Under the pieces are notes generated by a model that saw nothing but the letters and a program-made list of their open reading frames with translations, did not search any database and had not been told where the DNA came from. Below, piece after piece: positions 6,216 to 12,145 of a stretch of 12,145 nucleotides of DNA. This stretch comes from Acanthamoeba sp. SK_2022b (lineage: Eukaryota; Discosea; Longamoebia; Acanthamoebidae): the NCBI GenBank assembly GCA_027943245.1, contig JANDJZ010001012.1:1-12145 (forward strand), written 5' to 3'. The position numbers were made by a program, and so were the translations under genes. The first letter of the stretch is position 1. Every line of letters begins with the position of its first letter.

Positions 6216-8021
6216 TTACAGCACCTCGCTGGCGAAGTCGGCCAGGCGCGAGCGTTCGCCGCGCGCCAGCGTGATGTGGCCGCTGTGGGGCCAGCCCTTG
6301 AAGCGGTCCACGGCGTAGGTCAGTCCCGACGATCCCTCGGTCAGGTAGGGCGTGTCGATCTGCGCCAGATTGCCCATGCAGATGATCTTGGTGCCGGGGC
6401 CGGCGCGCGTGATCAGGGTCTTCATCTGCTTGGGCGTCAGGTTCTGGGCCTCGTCGATGATGACGTACTTGTTCAGGAAGGTGCGGCCGCGCATGAAGTT
6501 CATGCTCTTGATCTTGATGCGGCTGCGGATCAGCTCGTTGGTGGCGGCGCGGCCCCATTCGCCGGCATTGCCGCCATCGCCCTTGGCCAGGAATTCGAGG
6601 TTGTCGTCGAGGGCGCCCATCCAGGGGCCCATCTTCTCTTCCTCGGTGCCGGGCAGGAAGCCGATGTCCTCACCCACGCTGACCGTGGCGCGCGTCATGA
6701 TGATCTCGGTGTAGCGGCGGTCGTCCAGCACCTGGGACAGGCCGGCGGCCAGGGCCAGCAGGGTCTTGCCCGTGCCGGCCGTGCCGGTCAGCGTGACCAG
6801 GTCGATGTCCGGGTTCATCAACAGGTTCATCGCGAAGTTCTGTTCGCGGTTGCGCGCCGTGACGCCCCAGACGGCGTACTTGGGATTGCCGAAGTCCTTG
6901 AGCGTCTTGAGCACGGCCGTCTTGTCGCGGATCTCGGTCACGCGCATGAACAGGCTGGGCTCGCCCGGTGCCTCGTGGTAGACGAACTGGTTGATCATCA
7001 GCTGGTCGACGATGGCGCCGCTGATGCGGTAGTAGGTGATGGCGCCTTCCTGCCAGCTTTCGACGTTCTTGCCGGCCTTGGCCCAGAAGTCCTGGGGCAG
7101 GGCCAGGGCGCCTGCGTACAGCAGGTCGCCGTCGTCCAGTACCTTGTCGTTCTGGTAGTCCTCGGCCGCAAGGCCCAGGGCGCGTGCCTTGACGCGCATG
7201 TTGATGTCCTTGGACACCAGCACGACTTCACGCTCGCTGAACTTCTTGCGCAGCGCGGCGACCACGCCCAGGATCTGGTTGTCCGCCTTGCCCTGGGGCA
7301 GGCTGTCGGGCAACGAGGTCTCCAGCGGTTCCGTCTGGAAATACAGCATGCCGGTGGCGCTGCGCTGGCCCGTGGCATTCAGCGGCAGGCCCTTGTCCAG
7401 CGTCTCGGAGGGCTGGGAGGCGACCAGTGAATCCAGCGTGCGGCTGACCTGGCGGCCGTTGCGCGCCACTTCGGTCATTCCCTTCTTGTGGCCGTCGAGC
7501 TCTTCCAGCACCACCATGGGCAGGAAGATGTCGTGCTCCTCGAAGCGGAACAGGCTGGTCGGGTCGTGCAGCAGCACGTTGGTGTCGAGCACGAACAGCG
7601 TCTTCGGGCCTGTGCGCGTGCGGCGTGGGCGAACCGGCGCTGCCAGCAGTGCTGCCGGCTTGGCTTCCGTGGCCGACCTGTTGGCCGACCGGGCGCTGGA
7701 CGGCGCTGCCGTTGCGTTGGAATTGTCGGTTGCACGGCGCTGCCGATGGGCAGGGGCTGCAGTCGCGGGTGCAGGAGCCGGTGATGCGGCCTTGGTGTTG
7801 CGGCCGCGCGCCGGTGCGGGCTTTGCAGCTGTGGTGGTGGTGTTGGAGGCGGAGGCCGGGGCCGGCTTGCGCTTGCGTGGCGCGGCGGCAGCTACGGCCT
7901 CGACTGCATCGGGAAGATCGTCAGCGGGCAGGGGGTCTGCGTGCTGGGCACCGCGCACGGGAAGAAAGGCTTCGGGGGAGAGCTTGGCGGCACGGCGGCC
8001 GGGTGCGGGGGGCAGGGGCAT
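6216..8021 (-). CDS. PIN domain-PhoH family ATPase (YlaK/PhoH2 type)
   Basis: Cytoplasmic two-domain protein (601 aa). Residues 1-30 read MPLPPAPGRRAAKLSPEAFL. About 40-138 is an Ala/Pro/Thr/Arg/Lys-rich, low-complexity, basic and probably disordered stretch. A PIN nuclease domain (about 140-275) follows with acidic sites in LFVLDTNVLLHDP (Asp146), VVLEELDGHKKG and LVSKDINMRVKA. The C-terminal PhoH P-loop domain carries Walker A GTAGTGKT (Lys419) and Walker B VIIDEAQNLTP (Asp523), plus TRATVSVGEDIGFLPGT and GNLAQIDTPYL. PhoH2 proteins of this layout have been reported with RNA-unwinding and RNA-cleaving activity in other bacteria; the exact role here is unknown. An in-frame TTG at 8045 would add eight residues, but the ATG at 8021 is preferred. 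No strong ribosome site is seen; GAGG lies about 15 bases upstream. It heads a two-gene unit with the membrane coiled-coil protein. Confidence 0.93.
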   Translation of the reverse strand: MPLPPAPGRRAAKLSPEAFLPVRGAQHADPLPADDLPDAVEAVAAAAPRKRKPAPASASNTTTTAAKPAPARGRNTKAASPAPAPATAAPAHRQRRATDNSNATAAPSSARSANRSATEAKPAALLAAPVRPRRTRTGPKTLFVLDTNVLLHDPTSLFRFEEHDIFLPMVVLEELDGHKKGMTEVARNGRQVSRTLDSLVASQPSETLDKGLPLNATGQRSATGMLYFQTEPLETSLPDSLPQGKADNQILGVVAALRKKFSEREVVLVSKDINMRVKARALGLAAEDYQNDKVLDDGDLLYAGALALPQDFWAKAGKNVESWQEGAITYYRISGAIVDQLMINQFVYHEAPGEPSLFMRVTEIRDKTAVLKTLKDFGNPKYAVWGVTARNREQNFAMNLLMNPDIDLVTLTGTAGTGKTLLALAAGLSQVLDDRRYTEIIMTRATVSVGEDIGFLPGTEEEKMGPWMGALDDNLEFLAKGDGGNAGEWGRAATNELIRSRIKIKSMNFMRGRTFLNKYVIIDEAQNLTPKQMKTLITRAGPGTKIICMGNLAQIDTPYLTEGSSGLTYAVDRFKGWPHSGHITLARGERSRLADFASEVL

Positions 8022-8049
8022 GGTGGACGAACCGTTCCTCAACAAGGAT

Positions 8050-8088
8050 CAAAAAGCACAAAGCCGCCTGGAAACCGAGGCGGCTTTG
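8050..8088 (-). terminator. Hairpin with T-tract between bcp and phoH
   Basis: On the minus strand CAAAGCCGCCT (8088-8078) pairs with AGGCGGCTTTG (8069-8059) over 11 bp with an 8-base loop, followed by TGC and TTTTT. It looks like the intrinsic terminator of bcp, whose stop is 110 bases upstream. It ends about 30 bases before the phoH ATG, leaving little room for a separate phoH promoter. It may therefore also act as a leader attenuator for phoH. Confidence 0.7.
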
Positions 8089-8132
8089 GAGGGGTGACTG
8101 GGAAAAGCGTCTTTGCTAAGAGGCATTGCCCC

Positions 8133-8138
8133 ATTATG
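8133..8138 (-). promoter_or_regulatory. Possible -10 element of a phoH promoter
   Basis: CATAAT on the minus strand matches TATAAT at 5 of 6 positions and lies in the bcp-phoH gap, upstream of the terminator-like hairpin. No convincing -35 is found at 16-19 bases; the 17-base position reads CATATT. If used, the phoH leader would include the whole hairpin. Confidence 0.3.
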
Positions 8139-8197
8139 CATAGGCGGACGGCCTGAATATGTCGGCCGGCACTCTGTCACCTGTCGGATTGTTGCTA

Positions 8198-8683
8198 TCA
8201 GGCAGCCTGCTTCAATGCCTTCAGGGTCTTGACAGCCTTGAGCACCTCGTCAACGTGGCCGGGAACCTTCAGGCCGCGCCATTCCTGCACCAGCAGGCCA
8301 TCGGCTCCGACCAGGAAGGTGGAGCGCTCGATGCCCTTCACCTTCTTGCCGTACATGATCTTGTTCTTGACCACGCCGAACATGTGGCACATCTTCTCTT
8401 CCGTATCGGCGATCAGCTCGAACGGCAGTTCCAGCTTTTCCTTGAAGTCGTCGTGCGACTTCATGTTGTCGCGCGAGACGCCAAACACGGTGGCGCCAGC
8501 TTTCACGAAGTCCTTGTACTTGTCGCGGAACTGCATGGCTTCAGTGGTGCAGCCAGGCGTATTGTCCTTGGGGTAGAAATACAGGATCAGAATCTGGCCC
8601 GTGTGGGAGGTGTTGGTCACCTTGATCCCGCCGGTAGCGTTGGCTTCAAATTCGGGAAGGGGTTTGTTGACAACGATCGCCAT
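8198..8683 (-). CDS. bcp: Peroxiredoxin, Bcp/PrxQ type
   Basis: Thioredoxin-fold, thiol-dependent peroxidase (161 aa) that reduces hydrogen peroxide and organic hydroperoxides in the cytoplasm. The core reads LILYFYPKDNTPGCTTEAMQ, with the peroxidatic Cys45 in the TPGC motif. GVSRDNMKSHDDF, LPFELIAD and RSTFLVGADGLL complete the family pattern. E. coli Bcp has a second Cys five residues after the first; here that position is Met50. The only other Cys visible is Cys99 in EEKMCHMFGV. The protein is therefore either a 1-Cys enzyme or uses a different resolving Cys. The start is the ATG at 8683 (MAIVVNKPLPEF), which fits the family; a longer frame from a TTG at 8776 runs through the promoter and is rejected. 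A GAGAG ribosome site is about 12 bases upstream. Monocistronic by its own promoter and a downstream terminator. Confidence 0.95.
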   Translation of the reverse strand: MAIVVNKPLPEFEANATGGIKVTNTSHTGQILILYFYPKDNTPGCTTEAMQFRDKYKDFVKAGATVFGVSRDNMKSHDDFKEKLELPFELIADTEEKMCHMFGVVKNKIMYGKKVKGIERSTFLVGADGLLVQEWRGLKVPGHVDEVLKAVKTLKALKQAA

Positions 8684-8775
8684 GCGCTTATATCTCTCGG
8701 GTGTAGTCGTTGAAATGCCGAGGGCCGTGTTTGTGTTTTTGCTTTTATCGGAAATGCCCCCAACCGCAACCTGCA

Positions 8776-8805
8776 ATTTTACCCTGAAAACGGAATTTCT
8801 CCCAA
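8776..8805 (-). promoter_or_regulatory. Sigma70-type promoter of bcp
   Basis: On the minus strand TTGGGA (8805-8800), an 18-base spacer and TAAAAT (8781-8776) resemble TTGACA/TATAAT at 4 and 5 of 6 positions. The transcript would begin near 8769, leaving a leader of about 85 bases before the bcp ATG. It lies just beyond the stop of the upstream Mth938-domain gene. Confidence 0.5.
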
Positions 8806-8821
8806 TCAGGGGGGCAGGAGT

Positions 8822-9190
8822 CTACTCCAAGAGTAGGGCCGCGACGACGTTACGGCCTTCGCTGGCAAGGATGTTGTAGGTGCGACACGCGGCCTGCGTA
8901 TCCATGCTTTCCAGGCCGATGCGTCGGGCCATGAGCGGGCGCAGCCAGGCCGCTGGCGGGAAGCGGTTGCGCTGGCCGCTGCCCAGGATGATGACCTCTG
9001 CATCCAGCTGGGACAGGGCCTCGAAATGCTCAGGCGTCAGGTCTTCGAAGCGGGCACAGTCCCAGGCCTGGCGCAGGCCTTTGGCGCCGACAAGCAGGCT
9101 GTGTTCGAACTTTTCCCGGTCCACGGCGACCCAGCCGGGGCCATAGCCCGTGATGCTCTGTGCTTCGGATTTGTCGGCGTGGAATTTCAT
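8822..9190 (-). CDS. Mth938-like domain-containing protein
   Basis: Small single-domain protein (122 aa) of the Mth938/DUF498 family, which includes mitochondrial complex I assembly factor NDUFAF3. The biochemical role of the bacterial members is not known to me. Family features are MKFHADKSEAQSITGYGPGW at the N-terminus, the central strand-turn EVIILGSGQRNRFPP (65-79), and the C-terminal MDTQAACRTYNILASEGRNV (96-115), followed by a hydrophobic strand ending in LLLE. The ATG at 9190 gives the family length; an upstream in-frame ATG at 9352 would add 54 residues without similarity to the fold and is rejected. No strong ribosome site is visible. Divergent from the aminotransferase gene. Reading into bcp is possible, but bcp appears to have its own promoter. 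Confidence 0.88.
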   Translation of the reverse strand: MKFHADKSEAQSITGYGPGWVAVDREKFEHSLLVGAKGLRQAWDCARFEDLTPEHFEALSQLDAEVIILGSGQRNRFPPAAWLRPLMARRIGLESMDTQAACRTYNILASEGRNVVAALLLE

Positions 9191-9277
9191 GGATGAGGGT
9201 GGCGCGGTCTGCGCGATGGGGGTGGCCGCCACATGGGTCGGGGCCAGGGCGATGCTGCATTGCGGAACTGTGGTCAA

Positions 9278-9283
9278 ATTATA
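9278..9283 (-). promoter_or_regulatory. Possible -10 element of the Mth938-domain gene
   Basis: A perfect TATAAT lies on the minus strand about 88 bases before the chosen ATG at 9190. No good -35 is found at 16-18 bases (GCCCCA or similar), so the assignment rests on the -10 alone and on its place in the divergent gap 9191-9361. Confidence 0.35.
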
Positions 9284-9361
9284 GGTTTCACCAGGGTGCA
9301 TGGGGCACTTTGGCGTGCATGAAGGCCGCAAGCCCGCGCCGGCCACTTTCATATTCTCAGC

Positions 9362-10597
9362 ATGAAAACCGTTCTCAAATCCGCAAAACTAGCCAACGTC
9401 TGTTATGACATCCGCGGGCCCATCATGGACGCGGCCAAGAAGATGGAAGAGGACGGCCAGAAGATCATCAAGCTCAATATCGGCAATCTGGCCGTGTTCG
9501 GCTTCGACGCTCCTGAGGAAGTGCAGCAGGACATGATCCGCAACCTGCCCAATTCGGCAGGCTACTCGGACAGCAAGGGCATCTTCGCGGCGCGCAAGGC
9601 CGTGATGCACGAAACCCAGCGCCAGGGCATCCTGGGCGTGACGCTGGACGATATCTACCTGGGCAATGGCGCATCCGAGCTGATCAGCCTGGCCACGAAC
9701 GCGCTGCTGGACGACGGCGACGAGATGCTGCTGCCGGCGCCCGACTATCCGCTGTGGACCGCCGTGACCAGCCTGTCCGGCGGCACGCCCGTGCACTATA
9801 TGTGCGACGAGTCCAACGGCTGGATGCCCGACCTGGACGACATCCGCGCCAAGATCACGCCGCGCACCAAGGGCATCGTCGTCATCAACCCCAACAATCC
9901 GACAGGTGCCCTGTACAGCAAGCAGCTGCTGCAAAGCATCGTGGCGCTGGCCCGCGAGCATGGCCTGGTGATCTTCGCCGACGAGGTCTATGACAAGGTG
10001 CTCTACGACGACGTCGTGCATACGCCGCTGGCCAGCCTGTCCACCGATGTGCTGACGCTGACCTTCAACTCGCTGTCCAAGGCCTATCGCAGCTGCGGCT
10101 ACCGCGCCGGCTGGATGGTGGTCTCGGGCGACAAGAAGGCGGCCAAGGACTATATCGAGGGCCTGAACATGCTCTCCAACATGCGCCTGTGCGCCAATGT
10201 GCCTGGCCAATGGGCCGTGCAGACGGCGCTGGGCGGGCATCAGAGCATCGACGAGCTGGTGCAGGAAGGCGGCCGGCTGCGCGTGCAGCGCGACCTGGCC
10301 TACCAACTGATCACCGAAATCCCCGGCGTGAGCTGCGTCAAGCCGCAGGCCGCGCTGTACATGTTCCCGCGCCTGGACCCCGAGATCTACCCGATCAAGG
10401 ATGACCAGGCGTTCTTCCTGGAAGTGCTGCAGGAAACCAAGGTCATGCTGGTGCAGGGAACAGGCTTCAACTGGCCGCACCCCGACCATTTCCGCATCGT
10501 CTTCCTGCCGCACGACACCGACCTGCGCGAGGCCATCCGCCGCCTGGCCGTGTTCCTCGAGAAATACCGCAAGCGCCACGGCACGGACCGCGGCTGA
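9362..10597 (+). CDS. alaA: PLP-dependent aminotransferase, AlaA type
   Basis: Class I/II fold-type I aminotransferase (411 aa) closely resembling E. coli AlaA (YfbQ), which makes alanine from pyruvate and glutamate. Visible features: KLNIGNLAVFGFDAPEE near the N-terminus; GNGASELISLA (PLP phosphate loop); NPNNPTGALYS with Asn176; FADEVYDKVLYDD; SLSKAYRSCGYRAGW, with the Schiff-base Lys240 and a phosphate-binding Arg; and FRIVFLP with Arg378, expected to bind the substrate carboxylate. The ATG at 9362 gives the family N-terminus, but no Shine-Dalgarno lies in the 15 bases before it. The gene is followed by hom after 110 bases on the same strand, linking it to amino-acid synthesis. Strict substrate preference cannot be read from sequence, so the symbol is by family resemblance. 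Confidence 0.9.
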   Translation: MKTVLKSAKLANVCYDIRGPIMDAAKKMEEDGQKIIKLNIGNLAVFGFDAPEEVQQDMIRNLPNSAGYSDSKGIFAARKAVMHETQRQGILGVTLDDIYLGNGASELISLATNALLDDGDEMLLPAPDYPLWTAVTSLSGGTPVHYMCDESNGWMPDLDDIRAKITPRTKGIVVINPNNPTGALYSKQLLQSIVALAREHGLVIFADEVYDKVLYDDVVHTPLASLSTDVLTLTFNSLSKAYRSCGYRAGWMVVSGDKKAAKDYIEGLNMLSNMRLCANVPGQWAVQTALGGHQSIDELVQEGGRLRVQRDLAYQLITEIPGVSCVKPQAALYMFPRLDPEIYPIKDDQAFFLEVLQETKVMLVQGTGFNWPHPDHFRIVFLPHDTDLREAIRRLAVFLEKYRKRHGTDRG

Positions 10598-10600
10598 GCT

Positions 10601-10667
10601 GTGCGGGGGCCGGCGGGGGAGAGGGCCTTGCGCCGACCATCGCTTTTTACCGGCTGCCGGCGCGCAC
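10601..10667 (+). repeat. Long inverted repeat in the alaA-hom gap
   Basis: GTGCG and GCCGGC (10601-10614, separated by GGG) can pair with GCCGGC and CGCAC (10656-10667, separated by G), giving an 11-bp interrupted stem around a 41-base loop. The right arm can instead form a local CCGG/CCGG hairpin. No T-tract follows. It could be a leader structure for hom, a mRNA stability element, or chance in G+C-rich spacer. Confidence 0.4.
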
Positions 10668-10707
10668 CCTCTGGGCGCCGCAGCATTTTTTGACTGGCAA
10701 GTAGTTT

Positions 10708-12057
10708 ATGAAACCGATCCAAGTAGGCCTTCTGGGCATTGGCACCGTGGGCAGCGGCACCTTCAACGTGCTGCAGCGCAACCAGGAAGAGATCCGCCGC
10801 CGCGCGGGCCGCGGTATTGAGATTGCCATGGTGGCCGACCTGGATACGGAACGCGCACGCTCCGTCGTGGGCGACACGGCCAAGGTGGTCGGCGATGCGC
10901 GCGAGATCATCGCCAACCCCGAGATCGACGTGGTGATCGAGCTGATCGGCGGCTACGGCATTGCCAAGGCCCTGGTGCTGGAGGCCATTGCCGCCGGCAA
11001 GCATGTGGTCACGGCCAACAAGGCCCTGCTGGCCGTGCATGGCAGCGAAATCTTCAAGGCCGCCGCCGAGAAGGGCGTGATGGTGGCCTACGAAGCGGCG
11101 GTGGCCGGTGGCATTCCCATCATCAAGGCGCTGCGCGAAGGCCTGACGGCCAACCAGATCCAGTGGGTGGCCGGCATCATCAACGGCACGACCAACTTCA
11201 TCCTGTCCGAGATGCGCGACAAGGGCCTGGACTTCGACGTGGTGCTCAAGGAGGCCCAGCGCCTGGGCTATGCCGAAGCCGATCCGACCTTCGACATCGA
11301 AGGCGTGGACGCCGCCCACAAGGTCACGCTGATGAGCGCCATCGCCTTCGGCATTCCCGTGCAGTTCGACAAGGCGCATGTGGAAGGCATCACCAAGCTG
11401 TCTGCGGCCGACATCAAGTACGCCGAGCAACTGGGCTACCGCATCAAGCTGCTGGGCATCACCAAGCGCACGGACAAGGGCATCGAGCTGCGCGTGCACC
11501 CCAGCCTGGTGCCGACCAAGCGCCTGATCGCCAACGTGGAAGGCGCGATGAACGCCGTCGTCGTCCATGGCGACGCCGTGGGCACGACGCTGTACTACGG
11601 CAAGGGCGCGGGCTCCGAGCCCACGGCCAGCGCCGTGATTGCCGACCTGGTGGACATTGCCCGCCTGCACACGGCCGACCCCGAGCACCGCGTGCCCCCG
11701 CTGGCCTTCCAGTCGAACACGCTGGTCGCCGCAGGTGGCGAGCTGCCCGTGCTGCCCATGAGCGAGGTGGTCACCAGCTACTACCTGCGCATCCGCGTGG
11801 CCGACGAAGCCGGTGTGCTGGCCAAGATCACCAGCATCCTCGCCGGTGCCGGCATCAGCATCGATGCCCTGCTGCAGCGCGAGGCTGGCGAGGTGAGCGG
11901 CGACAGCGAAGGCAGCCAGGGCGTGCCGCAGACCGACCTGATCATCCTGACCCACGCCACGCGCGAAGGCGACATGGATGCTGCCCTGGCGCAGATCCAG
12001 CAGTTGCCCACGGTGCTGGCCCCTATCAACCGCATCCGCAAGGAAGAGTTGAACTAA
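10708..12057 (+). CDS. hom: Homoserine dehydrogenase
   Basis: Monofunctional homoserine dehydrogenase (449 aa) reduces aspartate semialdehyde to homoserine with NAD(P)H, the branch step towards threonine and methionine. The N-terminal Rossmann domain starts IQVGLLGIGTVGSGT (glycine-rich loop at about 10-18) and contains VVTANKALLA. The catalytic domain has IINGTTNFILSEM and the family signature ADPTFDIEGVDAAHKVT, with Asp201 and Lys205 as expected catalytic residues. A C-terminal ACT domain (about 357-435, YYLRIRVADEAGVLAKITSI) suggests allosteric control, commonly by threonine. There is no aspartokinase fusion. The ATG at 10708 fits the family; the ribosome site is weak (GGCAAG). It follows alaA, and thrC is expected downstream, beyond the window. 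Confidence 0.97.
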   Translation: MKPIQVGLLGIGTVGSGTFNVLQRNQEEIRRRAGRGIEIAMVADLDTERARSVVGDTAKVVGDAREIIANPEIDVVIELIGGYGIAKALVLEAIAAGKHVVTANKALLAVHGSEIFKAAAEKGVMVAYEAAVAGGIPIIKALREGLTANQIQWVAGIINGTTNFILSEMRDKGLDFDVVLKEAQRLGYAEADPTFDIEGVDAAHKVTLMSAIAFGIPVQFDKAHVEGITKLSAADIKYAEQLGYRIKLLGITKRTDKGIELRVHPSLVPTKRLIANVEGAMNAVVVHGDAVGTTLYYGKGAGSEPTASAVIADLVDIARLHTADPEHRVPPLAFQSNTLVAAGGELPVLPMSEVVTSYYLRIRVADEAGVLAKITSILAGAGISIDALLQREAGEVSGDSEGSQGVPQTDLIILTHATREGDMDAALAQIQQLPTVLAPINRIRKEELN

Positions 12058-12059
12058 GA

Positions 12060-12145
12060 CACCCCCTGAGCGGCTGCGCCGCTTCCCCCTCTCTCGCACG
12101 CGGGAGGGGGACGACGCCCTCGCTGCGGGGCGGCCCTTGCTCGGC
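12060..12145. repeat. Start of a palindromic intergenic repeat, cut by window edge
   Basis: Directly after hom the DNA becomes a series of inverted repeats: AGCGGC/GCCGCT (12069-12083, 3-base loop), TCCCCCTCTC pairing with GGGGAGGGGGA-type sequence (12084-12093 with 12102-12111) and a weaker CCTCG/CGGGG stem further right. I recognise this layout (a CCCCCTGAGCG start, a CCCCCTCTCTCGC arm and a GGGAGGGGGACGACG arm) as a kind of element found many times in Comamonadaceae intergenic regions. The second stem may also help end hom transcription. The right end is outside the window. Confidence 0.65.

Noticed and set aside
5713..6558. 281-codon minus-strand frame overlapping the coiled-coil gene and the end of phoH
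   Set aside because: Same strand but a different frame from two supported genes, it crosses the terminator at 5771-5790, and its translation is Arg/His/Pro-rich noise.
8022..8045. TTG start of the PhoH gene eight codons upstream
   Set aside because: A TTG directly next to the terminator T-tract with no ribosome site is less likely than the ATG at 8021, although it cannot be fully excluded.
9191..9352. N-terminal extension of the Mth938-domain gene to 9352
   Set aside because: The extra 54 residues have no family similarity and include the TATAAT promoter element.
10387..12099. 570-codon minus-strand open frame opposite hom, and the 396-codon frame opposite alaA (9389-10579)
   Set aside because: Both mirror certain genes, have no domain signatures, and show the composition expected from reversed G+C-rich codons.

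Overview
The window is chromosomal DNA from a betaproteobacterium, most likely Comamonadaceae (Comamonas or a close relative). This rests on the G+C-rich coding sequence, the gene order rpsF-priB-rpsR-rplI-dnaB, the style of the encoded proteins, and the start of a palindromic repeat of a kind I associate with Comamonadaceae intergenic regions at the right edge. No phage, plasmid, CRISPR or transposon genes are present. The window is almost entirely core genome, so the points of interest are mostly regulatory RNA structure and one small uncharacterised gene.

Left part (1-2421, minus strand): grpE followed by dnaK, whose 3' end runs off the window. Together they encode the Hsp70 chaperone and its nucleotide exchange factor. 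A good heat-shock (sigma32) promoter match lies upstream of grpE. A small hairpin and a weaker sigma32-like element lie between the two genes.

Centre-left (2422-5801, plus strand): a divergent intergenic region carries the grpE promoter on one strand and the rpsF promoter and leader on the other. The rpsF leader folds into a stem with an ACCG bulge, matching the published S6:S18 complex-binding motif (autoregulation). The operon rpsF-priB-rpsR-rplI follows and ends at a textbook terminator. Next comes dnaB (replicative helicase), which ends at a second hairpin that can terminate transcription from both sides.

Centre-right (5814-9190, minus strand): transcribed right to left are a small Mth938-domain protein, a Bcp/PrxQ-type peroxiredoxin, a PIN-PhoH ATPase, and a short membrane-anchored coiled-coil protein whose start lies 3 bases after the phoH stop. 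The phoH/coiled-coil pair is the least understood part of the window. A terminator-like hairpin lies directly before phoH.

Right part (9362-12057, plus strand): an AlaA-type aminotransferase and homoserine dehydrogenase (hom), both in amino-acid metabolism. From related genomes thrC would be expected next. The last ~86 bases hold several nested palindromes and look like a dispersed intergenic repeat cut by the window edge.

Several very long open frames lie antisense to dnaK, dnaB, alaA and hom. They are codon-bias shadows, not genes. I did not find a clearly novel multi-gene system. The best candidate for something undescribed is the PIN-PhoH plus membrane coiled-coil pair.
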